Source: Sabethes cyaneus
Taxonomy: Eukaryota > Arthropoda > Insecta > Diptera > Culicidae
Reading direction: 5' to 3'
NCBI RefSeq assembly: GCF_943734655.1
Contig: NC_071354.1
Coordinates: 37,163,347 to 37,227,346, forward strand
DNA: 64,000 bases
The notes beneath the pieces are model-generated. The model was given only the letters and a program-made list of their open reading frames with translations. It searched no databases and was not told where the DNA came from. Positions 44,365 through 53,124 of this stretch are shown here, piece by piece. The position numbers and the translations under genes are program-made. Each line of letters begins with the position of its first letter. Positions within the stretch are counted from its first letter, which is position 1.

Positions 44365-45235
44365 GCCAAGCAAAATTTAAGCACTTTTTGTGCACCACCA
44401 GGCGTGCACCGTATCCAGCTTTTCACGAGCCATAATGGCGGACGTGTTGGTAATATTTGAACGGCATCTTTGACATTTCACTGATACATCGCACGTCTTG
44501 TTTCCGTGCGTTCACGGTAAAACTAAGGCTGTGAACCATTTCGCGAAATTTTTAACTTTTTAGTTAAAATTTGACAGTTCGATGGTTATATCTCCTCGAG
44601 TGGTTAAAATCAATTCAGAATGCGAACCATTTCATATTTGACGGGTTGATAGTTTTTTTGCTCAATGAGAGCATATAAGGTGAGGATGAAAATATTGTTT
44701 ATTCTTTCGAGTTAAAATTGGATAAATTTTTAATGTTCTTTGCTTTTATTTGATAGATAAAATTCATCTCATTTCAACCCGGGTTGTTTGAACAAATTTA
44801 TTATGCGATAAGCATCCATACCAATGTAAAAAAAATGCAACAAAAATCAGTGAAACACGTCGAAGCTCTCTTCCTCACCTGTGCATATCTCATTGGCTCT
44901 CAGATGCGAACCATCGAACTGTCAAAACCTTGGTCAAAACTAACCATGCTCCCGAGCAGGGTTATTTTCGAAAAACCATCGAACTGTCAAATTTTAACCA
45001 AAAAGTTAAAAATTTCGTGAAATGGTTCACAGCCTAAAGGAATGTACGGAAAGAAAACGAGCGATATATTAGGGAAATGTCAAAAATGCTGTTCAAATAT
45101 TACGAACTCGTCCGTCATTATGGCTTGTAAAAAGGTGGATACACCAATCAGTGCTTGAGTCAGCAATACTATAGATAATTATATGGTCCTACAAATATTT
45201 CATAGAGAAATTATTTGCTTAGCTGAGGCTGTCCG
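44365..45235. repeat. long fold-back element (arms about 240 bp)
   Basis: The left arm runs from about ggtctcagccaagcaaa through agccataatggcgga, aatatttgaacggcat, aggctgtgaaccatttc and aaaatttgacagttcgatgg (44620). The right arm carries the reverse complement in the same order, from ccatcgaactgtcaaatttt (about 44977) to agctgaggctg (45235). Similarity is high but with many substitutions. No ORF of note. Confidence 0.6.
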
Positions 45236-45350
45236 CCAAATAAGTAAAATCGGAGCAAAAAGAGCAAGATAGTACTGGTTGAAGCGACTCCCCAAAAAAA
45301 CATTTTTGTTGCATAACAGCATATCAAGGCTTCTTAGGTGTAAAAACCAG

Positions 45351-45585
45351 TCAAATAAAATGTTTGTTTGGCCATAAATCCCACTTACAAGAAATACCAA
45401 CTGTTAGATAATCCCAAGTTGAGCTTCGAACATACGATTGGCTTGTTACACCTGTATCATGATTCCTGTTCAGTGTGAGATTGAGCTCTTCGAAGAGGTC
45501 CTGGTCCATTAGAGTTAACGAAGAGCCATCGTCTAAGAAAGCGTAACAGTGTATTGCAATTCCGTTGCCGTATACTATAACCGGG
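45351..45585 (-). mobile_element. old BEL/Pao fragment, protease part (left piece)
   Basis: The minus-strand frame VIVYGNGIAIHCYAFLDDGS with SLTLMDQDLFEELNL is the BEL/Pao aspartic-protease region with the catalytic DDGSS. It is broken after about 30 residues. Its upstream half lies 12 kb away at 57968-58400. The two halves abut the RTE insertion and share TATACYATAACCGGG at the break. Confidence 0.7.
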
Positions 45586-45744
45586 GCTGGCAAAGGGTGA
45601 ACATGTGCATTCCATAACCTCTGTTCATTAACTCCCTTCCTACCTTCAGGAGGTGCCGGCTGGGATACGCAACTTCGGTTGTCGTATGCTAACAGGAAAG
45701 GAGGCACAGTGGCTCCCGCCCACATTAAGATGGCAGCCCCATCC

Positions 45745-45749
45745 GCAGG
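45745..45749. repeat. left target duplication of the young BEL/Pao element
   Basis: GCAGG immediately before the 5' LTR matches GCAGG at 53125-53129 immediately after the 3' LTR. A perfect 5-bp duplication is usual for BEL/Pao. Confidence 0.85.
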
Positions 45750-46758
45750 TGTCACACACCTGCGGCGAGTGCCGATACTCCGCCGACTGGCAACCGTGAC
45801 CGACCGAACGTCATCTGCATGTCATCCTCTGATCTGGACGATTGAGACCGTCATTTTCTTTCTCTAATCGCAAGCAGTACATGTGGAGTAAGTGCGGTGA
45901 AAAAATTTACTTAAAACCTAGTTTTTTTTCCTTATTATTAATTTCAAAAGTGCCTAAAATAGTATAACTTATATTAAATCTAAAGGGGATTTCTTACGCT
46001 AAACTATTATCTACTTATCTAAAGACATACAGGTAAAATTGTTACATCATGCCAGGGATGGTTCGATCACTTTGACTCAATTTTGATTCATTTGACACTA
46101 CCGTCTCAGCCGAGCAAAATTTGACAAATTGATGTATGGGACATTTGTAGATAATAACTAGATCTACAATTTTGCTAAATAAAGTGTTGCTGTAACTATT
46201 GTAGTTACGGCGCTACAATGCTAGTACCACTTTAATAACTAAATGAACGTTCATTTAGTTACTAATGAGGTACTAGCATTGTAGCACCGTAACTATAAAA
46301 GATACAGCAACACTTTATTCAGCAAAATTGTAGATCTAGTTATTATCTACAAATGTCCCATACATCAATTTGTCAAATTTTGCTCGGCTGAGACGGTAGT
46401 GTCAAATGAATCAAAATTGAGTCAAAGTGATCGAACCATCCCTGCATCATGCACATACGATACAAAACTAACCTAAATTAAAACTATCTAGATCTAATCT
46501 ACAACGCATACGGTTAATTATAATTGCTGCAACAAAAAGGCACTAAACGTGAGTAACGATAAACAAATTTATTATGTTAAAAATATTCTACACAAGCATA
46601 TTGTTAAAATTTACACGAAAACTAGTTAAAACTTAAAACTAATGTATAATTGATTTGATTTCATCCCAAAGGGATTTTATAACCCTGTCACACAGTACAA
46701 CAATAAAGTCGGGTTACGAAACCGGAAAATCGTCGCATTCTTGTTTGCTTACGCAACA
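45750..46758 (+). repeat. BEL/Pao 5' LTR (609 bp plus a 400-bp nested insertion)
   Basis: It starts TGTCACACACCTGCGG and ends CTTACGCAACA, giving TG...CA termini. Apart from the fold-back and its 8-bp duplication (400 bp) it matches the 3' LTR at 52516-53124 almost base for base. The only difference I noticed is T/C near 46645 versus 53011. Confidence 0.9.
46053..46444. mobile_element. 392-bp hAT-like fold-back MITE within the 5' LTR
   Basis: It starts CAGGGATGGTTCGATCAC and ends GTGATCGAACCATCCCTG. The two halves pair nearly perfectly along their whole length around a centre at about 46250 (aaatgaacgttcattt). It is flanked by the 8-bp duplication CATCATGC at 46045-46052 and 46445-46452. The 3' LTR has the empty site (ttacatcatgcacatac). 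CAGGG-type ends and an 8-bp duplication fit hAT. No coding capacity. Confidence 0.9.
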
Positions 46759-46800
46759 ATTTTATAAAATCCGTTTACGCGATCGGGTGGCTAGTTCGGT

Positions 46801-49800
46801 ATGTCTAAAAAGAGTGATAGTCAAAAGCGGGGAGTTTCTCCAGCAAATCAACTCGCGGAAATAAACTGCGATATATGCAGAATGCCAGACGATAGTCGGA
46901 TGGTAGCGTGTGATCTGTGCGGAAAGTGGTACCATTTTGTGTGTGTCGGTGTGGACTCAAGTGTTCAGGACCGTGATTGGAGCTGCGAGAATTGCACCGG
47001 AATCGGAGCGGCAGCTCAAGTCCCAGCCGGAACTTCAACACCAGCCGCCACGGGAGGTAAACCAAAATCCGGAAGCACGAAGACACACGATGTTGTTCCG
47101 GTTGACAGTCTTCAACGGCAGCTAGCAGAGATGCTGAAGAAAATGGAAAGGCAGCAAAAGGAATTCGAACGGGTTATAAAGGAAAAAGATGATCAACGTC
47201 GAGACGCTCTCAGGGAACAACGAGATAAATACGAACGAGAGCTACAGGTTTCTGATCGACGAGTACGTCAACAGCCTGTGACAGCAGCACTTGGTGGTGT
47301 ACCAACTGCGAATTCAACGAGTAATCCCCTCCCGTCAGTTCATGTCAGCGGTATCAGCCAAGCAGATGTTCTGGTTCAAGAGCTGCAGTTACTAGAGGAG
47401 AAGCAAGCGCTAGAACAAAGACATTTGGAAGAGAAAGGTCGACTATTGAAGCGATTTGGAGCGTTCGACGGAGGTGCAGCCGAAGGTGCTTCCGGACTCA
47501 ATCCTCAGGCGAGTGCAGTTCAACCACCTAATAGTAGTTCGTTCGGAGTTTCTCTGTTAAACCAGAGCCAAGTGTCAGCGCGCCAAGTTGTCAGTAAGGA
47601 GCTTCCAAACTTCTCGGGGAGTCCTGAAGAATGGCCACTCTTCTTCACAAGTTACGAGAACTCAACCCGAATCTGCGGTTACAGTGACGAGGAGAACCTT
47701 CTACGCCTCCAGCGAAGCCTGAAAGGGAGAGCATTGGATGCGGTGCGCTGTCGACTGCTGCATCCGTCAAACCTAGCAGGCGTGATCGCTACATTGAGGA
47801 CACTATTCGGAAGACCGGAAATCATTGTCCACTCGCTAGTTGCCAAAATCCGTGATATGCCTGCACCGAAAGCAGAAAAGCTGAGCACGTTGATTGATTT
47901 TGGAGTCGCTGTTCAAAATGTCTGTGCCACTATTACGGCGTCGGGTCTTGATGAATACCTTTGTAATGTAGCTCTTTTACAGGAGCTAACGGAGAAATTG
48001 CCACCTACCGTCAGGCTCAATTGGGCATATCATCGTCAAACGCTGGCCAGCGTTACCTTGTCGGACTTTGGTGATTGGCTAGGAAAGTTGGTGGAAGCCG
48101 CCAGTATTGTTACCATTCCATCCATTGGCGTCTCGAAACCGGAGAAACACGGTCGCAGGGAAAATAATTACCTCAACGTTCATTCGGACAGTACCAGTGA
48201 AGAACTCATCCCGAAGAATCGCTCTGTGGCTGCTTCGAAAAGTTGTACAGTGTGCTTAGGAGAATGCAGCGGCCCTGAATCGTGTCGTAAATTCCTGAAC
48301 ATGAATATCGGAGATCGATGGACAGTAGTCAAGGCGAAGAAGCTGTGCCGAAAATGTCTACAAAAGCATTTCGGCGCCTGCCATGTTAAAACGCCGTGTG
48401 GAAAGGATGGTTGTTCGTTCATGCATAGCAAGTTGCTACATGACGACAAACGGTACAAACCCGCAGTGTCCGAGATGCCAGCTTCGTCGAGTGAAGGTTT
48501 GACAACGCAGAGTTGCAATACTCATTCGGATACGGCCGGTAAGATACTTTTTCGCTACGTGCCCGTGACCATTTTCGGAAAGGGAAAGACAGTGAATACT
48601 TTTGCCTTCCTCGACGATGGATCGTCGGCCACCTTCGTGGAGCACAGTCTAGTGGAAGAATTGGGCCTCGAAGGGATACCACATCCATTATGCCTCAATT
48701 GGACGGGTGGACAGCAAAGGGAAGAGAATGAATCGGTCAGATTAGCGCTGAAGATATCGGGAACATTCGATTCAAGCAAGGTCTACGAACTCTCGAAGGT
48801 TCACACGGTACGCAACCTTTCTCTACCGAAGCAGTCGGTCTCAGTGGAACAATTAGCATCCAAATACAAATATCTGCGAGGACTGCCACTAGACTCGTAC
48901 ACTGACGTATCTCCCAGGATCCTGATAGGAATGGACAATTGCCGCCTTGGTAACGTACTGCGGAGTTCCGAAGGAGCCGAAAACGAACCTGTAGCATCCA
49001 GAACCCGTCTTGGATGGCTTGTGTACGGACCTTGTACGACGATGTCAACAAACACGACCTATAGCGGCTGCCATAGTTTTCACATTTGTCCGTGCAATAC
49101 TGAAATAGATAGAAGCTTGGACGGTGCTTTGAAGGAATATTTCTCAATTGAGTCTTTGGGAATATCCGGATCGTTTAAGCCGCTGCTCTCGAAGGACGAA
49201 GAGCGAGCGATGAAAATCTTATCCACAGAAACGCATCTGAATGAAAACCGCTATGAGACTGCACTGTTGTGGCGCTACGACAATGTGCGGTTGCCTGATA
49301 GCCGAGCAATGGCATTGAAGCGTCTAGCGTGCTTGGAAAAAAGGATGAAACGGGACCCCGAGCTAGCTGTAGCGATGAACACCAGGCTGAAGGAGTATGA
49401 AGAAAAAGGGTATATTCGAAGACTTTCAGCGGTCGAGCAAGCGGACAGGCGTCCCAACGATTGGTACTTACCGGTATTCCCGGTTATCAACCCGAACAAG
49501 CCCGGGAAGATACGAATGGTGTTTGACGCAGCCGCGAAAGTGAACGGCGTGTCCCTCAACTCAGTACTTCTTACGGGACCGGATCAACTGGTATCGCTAC
49601 TTACGGTTTTGTTTAAATTCCGTGAATTTCGTTTTGCTGTAGTTGGGGACATACGCGAAATGTTTTTTCAAGTGCGGATGAGGGTGCAAGACCAGCGCAG
49701 CCAGATGATTTTGTGGAACAGTGGGAACCCCAATGAAGACCCTGTGACATATGTAGTCAGCGTCATGACGTTTGGGGCGGCATGCTCCCCAAGCTGCGCA

Positions 49801-52611
49801 CACTATGTGAAGAACCTGAATGCAGACAGATTCGTGGAACGGTTTCCCCGAGCGGTTGAGAGCATCAAATACGAGCATTATGTAGGCGATATGCTGTGCA
49901 GTGTGGAAACCGAGGAGGAAGCCGTACAGCTGGCCAGGGACGTACGTTTTGTTCATTCGCAAGCGGGTTTCGAAATCCGGAACTGGTTGTCAAATTCCAG
50001 CAAGGTTACGGCATCGCTACAGGAAGATACCACGACGGAGAAAAATATCAACCCGTGTACAGAGATGGCAACGGAGAAAGTGCTTGGAATGTGGTGGGAT
50101 ACTGCCAGCGACACGTTTACGTTCAGATTATCCCCCAAGCACGATGCGAAACTGTTATCCGGGGCCAGGATGCCCACGAAACGGGAGGTACTCAGAACGC
50201 TAATGGCGATATACGATCCGATAGGACTAATCGGAAATTTCCTAATGTATTTGAAAATTCTTCTGCAGGAAATTTGGCGCTCTGGATGCGCCTGGGACGA
50301 TGAGATTGCAGGGAGTTTAGCTGAGAAATGGTTGACCTGGATCGCAGTGCTACCTGATGTACGGAACGTGCGTGTTCCCCGATGCTACCGAGTCATCACG
50401 TCCGCTAATACCACGAACGTTCAGCTGCATATCTTTTGCGACGCAAGCGAAAACGGAATCGCCGCCGTTGCATACTTTAGATTCGAGGAGAATGGTGTGA
50501 TAGAATGTGCGATGATAGGATCGAAGACGAGAGTTGCGCCGCTGAAATTCCTGTCGATTCCGCGGTTAGAGCTACAGGCTGCTGTAATTGGAGCCCGGCT
50601 GGCCGGTAGCATTGCTGGCTCGCACCGAATTAAAATCTCACAACAGATATTCTGGACAGACTCCCGGGATGTGGTATGCTGGATACGCTCCGACCACCGT
50701 TGCTTTAGTCCGTTCGTGGCATTTAGGGTGAGTGAGCTGCTGGAAACTACCAGAGTAAACGACTGGCGATGGGTACCCACCAGATTAAATGTAGCTGACG
50801 ACGGAACGAAGTGGCAGAGGTTGCCGGACTTACGACCCACAAGTCGCTGGTTCTGCGGGCCAGACTTTCTACGAAAACCAGAAAACGAATGGCCAGGAGA
50901 AGGTTGTGACCCAGGGACGACTGTAGAAGAGATGCGTTCAAGCGTTCTTCATCACATGGTGGCAAAACCGTTAATAGATTTCGTACGTTTCTCCAAATGG
51001 AAGCGCTTACTGAGGGCGGTAGCATACGTCGTTCGATTTGCCGCGAACCTTCTTAATCGTCGTAACCGAATACCTACTAAACTAGGACCGCTCGAGAAGG
51101 ACGAGCTTAATCGTGCAGAGCAAATCATCTACCGAGAAGTCCAGCGACAAGTGTACCCTGACGAAGTTCGGCTTCTAAGCAACGTACCTTCGGACAAACC
51201 ATCCTGGCAATACAATGTTCCAAAGACCAGTCCGCTACACGAGTTTAGCCCGGCCGTCGACGAACACGGCGTTCTACGAATGCGGGGAAGAATCGATGCA
51301 TGTGAGTGGGTGGACGAGAGTGTTAAGCACCACATCCTGCTCCCGAAACAACACTTTGTGACCGATTTGATAATCGCCAGCTACCACGAAACGTACCGTC
51401 ACCGAAACCATCAGACAGTGTTGAACGAATTTAGGCTCAAGTACTGTGTTCCTCGGTTGCGGTCAGAGTACAATCGTGTACGCAGAAACTGCCAGTATTG
51501 CAAGATACACCGAGCGGACCCGGAGCCCCCTGCCATGGGAAATCTGCCTCCTGCACGCCTGGCGGCTTATCAGAGACCGTTTTCATATTCCGGGATAGAT
51601 TATTTCGGCCCCATGTTGGTATTAGTCGGCAAACGAGTTGAAAAACGATGGGGTGTCTTACTCACCTGCCTGACGACTAGAGGAGTCCACATTGAACTCG
51701 CCCACTCGCTTTCGACGGATTCCTGTATCCTTGCTTTGCGCAATTTTATTGCGAGAAGAGGAACACCTCTCGAGATCATTAGCGACCGAGGCACCAATTT
51801 TGTTGGGGCTTCACGAGAGTTACGAGAAGCTTTGAAAACCGTGGACGAGGAGAAATTGATGACCAGCTTCACTGGGGCAAACACCAAGTGGATCTTCAAC
51901 CCGCCAGCCGCTCCCCATTTCGGAGGTTGCTGGGAGAGGCTAGTGCAGTCGTTTAAAAAGGTTATGAAGGAGTTCAAGCCACCACGTCTACCATCCGACG
52001 AGATCCTCAGATCAATGCTTATAGAGATCGAGATGATCATTAACTCTAGACCGCTAACACATGTATCACTAGACACCGAAACTGAGCCCCCCTTAACACC
52101 TAACCACTTCTTGTTAGGGTGTTCGAATGGAAGCAAGCCCCCGATCGCATTCGACGACCGACCCATGGTGCTGAAGCAGTCGTGGAAGATGTCCCAGCTG
52201 TATGCTGACGTATTCTGGAAGAAATGGGTGGCTGAATACTTGCCCACCCTGACCAAGAGGACAAAATGGTTTCAACCTGCAAAACCGATAGAGGAAGGTC
52301 AACTGGCTTTGATTGTGGACAACGGACTCCCAAGGAACTGCTGGCCGCGGGGCCGCATCGTGAATGTCGTCCGCTCTAGCGATGGGCAAGTACGACGAGT
52401 TACAGTGCAAACTGCAAGCGGATTGCTGGAGAGACCGGCTGTCAAGATTGCCATTCTGGACGTCGATCCAATGGAGAATAAGCCGTTGCAACTCCAACAG
52501 CGTACTCGGGGGGAGTGTCACACACCTGCGGCGAGTGCCGATACTCCGCCGACTGGCAACCGTGACCGACCGAACGTCATCTGCATGTCATCCTCTGATC
52601 TGGACGATTGA
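46801..52611 (+). CDS. BEL/Pao gag-pol polyprotein with N-terminal PHD finger
   Basis: One uninterrupted 1936-residue frame. Order: a C4HC3 PHD-type finger (about 23-66, CDICRMPDD through WSCENC), a Glu/Lys/Gln-rich coiled coil (about 100-150 and 190-225), gag (SKELPNFSGSPEEWPLFFTS at about 263 onward), a Cys/His cluster (CTVCLGECSGPESCRKFLN to CGKDGCSF, about 480-540), aspartic protease (FAFLDDGSSATFVE, about 600), reverse transcriptase (about 850-1100), RNase H (HIFCDASENGIAAVA, about 1210), integrase zinc finger (H-H-C-C, about 1515-1570), integrase core D (GIDYFGP), D (SDRGTNFVG) and E (GGCWERL), and a C-terminal DUF5641-like domain. The RT catalytic box reads YVGD at about 1026-1030 (GGC at 49885-49887), where the family has two Asp, so RT is probably inactive. 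The last 32 codons lie in the 3' LTR. Confidence 0.92.
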   Translation: MSKKSDSQKRGVSPANQLAEINCDICRMPDDSRMVACDLCGKWYHFVCVGVDSSVQDRDWSCENCTGIGAAAQVPAGTSTPAATGGKPKSGSTKTHDVVPVDSLQRQLAEMLKKMERQQKEFERVIKEKDDQRRDALREQRDKYERELQVSDRRVRQQPVTAALGGVPTANSTSNPLPSVHVSGISQADVLVQELQLLEEKQALEQRHLEEKGRLLKRFGAFDGGAAEGASGLNPQASAVQPPNSSSFGVSLLNQSQVSARQVVSKELPNFSGSPEEWPLFFTSYENSTRICGYSDEENLLRLQRSLKGRALDAVRCRLLHPSNLAGVIATLRTLFGRPEIIVHSLVAKIRDMPAPKAEKLSTLIDFGVAVQNVCATITASGLDEYLCNVALLQELTEKLPPTVRLNWAYHRQTLASVTLSDFGDWLGKLVEAASIVTIPSIGVSKPEKHGRRENNYLNVHSDSTSEELIPKNRSVAASKSCTVCLGECSGPESCRKFLNMNIGDRWTVVKAKKLCRKCLQKHFGACHVKTPCGKDGCSFMHSKLLHDDKRYKPAVSEMPASSSEGLTTQSCNTHSDTAGKILFRYVPVTIFGKGKTVNTFAFLDDGSSATFVEHSLVEELGLEGIPHPLCLNWTGGQQREENESVRLALKISGTFDSSKVYELSKVHTVRNLSLPKQSVSVEQLASKYKYLRGLPLDSYTDVSPRILIGMDNCRLGNVLRSSEGAENEPVASRTRLGWLVYGPCTTMSTNTTYSGCHSFHICPCNTEIDRSLDGALKEYFSIESLGISGSFKPLLSKDEERAMKILSTETHLNENRYETALLWRYDNVRLPDSRAMALKRLACLEKRMKRDPELAVAMNTRLKEYEEKGYIRRLSAVEQADRRPNDWYLPVFPVINPNKPGKIRMVFDAAAKVNGVSLNSVLLTGPDQLVSLLTVLFKFREFRFAVVGDIREMFFQVRMRVQDQRSQMILWNSGNPNEDPVTYVVSVMTFGAACSPSCAHYVKNLNADRFVERFPRAVESIKYEHYVGDMLCSVETEEEAVQLARDVRFVHSQAGFEIRNWLSNSSKVTASLQEDTTTEKNINPCTEMATEKVLGMWWDTASDTFTFRLSPKHDAKLLSGARMPTKREVLRTLMAIYDPIGLIGNFLMYLKILLQEIWRSGCAWDDEIAGSLAEKWLTWIAVLPDVRNVRVPRCYRVITSANTTNVQLHIFCDASENGIAAVAYFRFEENGVIECAMIGSKTRVAPLKFLSIPRLELQAAVIGARLAGSIAGSHRIKISQQIFWTDSRDVVCWIRSDHRCFSPFVAFRVSELLETTRVNDWRWVPTRLNVADDGTKWQRLPDLRPTSRWFCGPDFLRKPENEWPGEGCDPGTTVEEMRSSVLHHMVAKPLIDFVRFSKWKRLLRAVAYVVRFAANLLNRRNRIPTKLGPLEKDELNRAEQIIYREVQRQVYPDEVRLLSNVPSDKPSWQYNVPKTSPLHEFSPAVDEHGVLRMRGRIDACEWVDESVKHHILLPKQHFVTDLIIASYHETYRHRNHQTVLNEFRLKYCVPRLRSEYNRVRRNCQYCKIHRADPEPPAMGNLPPARLAAYQRPFSYSGIDYFGPMLVLVGKRVEKRWGVLLTCLTTRGVHIELAHSLSTDSCILALRNFIARRGTPLEIISDRGTNFVGASRELREALKTVDEEKLMTSFTGANTKWIFNPPAAPHFGGCWERLVQSFKKVMKEFKPPRLPSDEILRSMLIEIEMIINSRPLTHVSLDTETEPPLTPNHFLLGCSNGSKPPIAFDDRPMVLKQSWKMSQLYADVFWKKWVAEYLPTLTKRTKWFQPAKPIEEGQLALIVDNGLPRNCWPRGRIVNVVRSSDGQVRRVTVQTASGLLERPAVKIAILDVDPMENKPLQLQQRTRGECHTPAASADTPPTGNRDRPNVICMSSSDLDD

Positions 52612-53124
52612 GACCGTCATTTTCTTTCTCTAATCGCAAGCAGTACATGTGGAGTAAGTGCGGTGAAAAAATTTACTTAAAACCTAGTTTTTTTTCCTTA
52701 TTATTAATTTCAAAAGTGCCTAAAATAGTATAACTTATATTAAATCTAAAGGGGATTTCTTACGCTAAACTATTATCTACTTATCTAAAGACATACAGGT
52801 AAAATTGTTACATCATGCACATACGATACAAAACTAACCTAAATTAAAACTATCTAGATCTAATCTACAACGCATACGGTTAATTATAATTGCTGCAACA
52901 AAAAGGCACTAAACGTGAGTAACGATAAACAAATTTATTATGTTAAAAATATTCTACACAAGCATATTGTTAAAATTTACACGAAAACTAGTTAAAACTT
53001 AAAACTAATGTACAATTGATTTGATTTCATCCCAAAGGGATTTTATAACCCTGTCACACAGTACAACAATAAAGTCGGGTTACGAAACCGGAAAATCGTC
53101 GCATTCTTGTTTGCTTACGCAACA
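52516..53124 (+). repeat. BEL/Pao 3' LTR (609 bp)
   Basis: TGTCACACACC...ACGCAACA. It gives the uninterrupted form of the 5' LTR and overlaps the end of the gag-pol frame by 96 bp. It is followed by the target duplication GCAGG (53125-53129). Confidence 0.92.

Larger units (their letters stand above)
45750..53124 (+). mobile_element. full-length BEL/Pao retrotransposon
   Basis: Complete structure: two LTRs, one 1936-codon gag-pol frame (46801-52611), a short purine run (cggggggag, 52507-52515) before the 3' LTR as possible polypurine tract, and a perfect 5-bp target duplication. Near-identity of the LTRs indicates recent insertion. It sits in the 5' region of an RTE LINE. The primer-binding site should lie in 46759-46790, but I could not assign a tRNA. 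Confidence 0.9.

Noticed and set aside
45679..45867. Short plus-strand frame ending in VIFFL, repeated at 52364-52633
   Set aside because: It lies in the LTR sequence of the BEL/Pao element and repeats because the LTRs do; no evidence of a separate gene.
46759..46800. Primer-binding site for a specific tRNA
   Set aside because: The bases after the 5' LTR did not let me name a tRNA with confidence.
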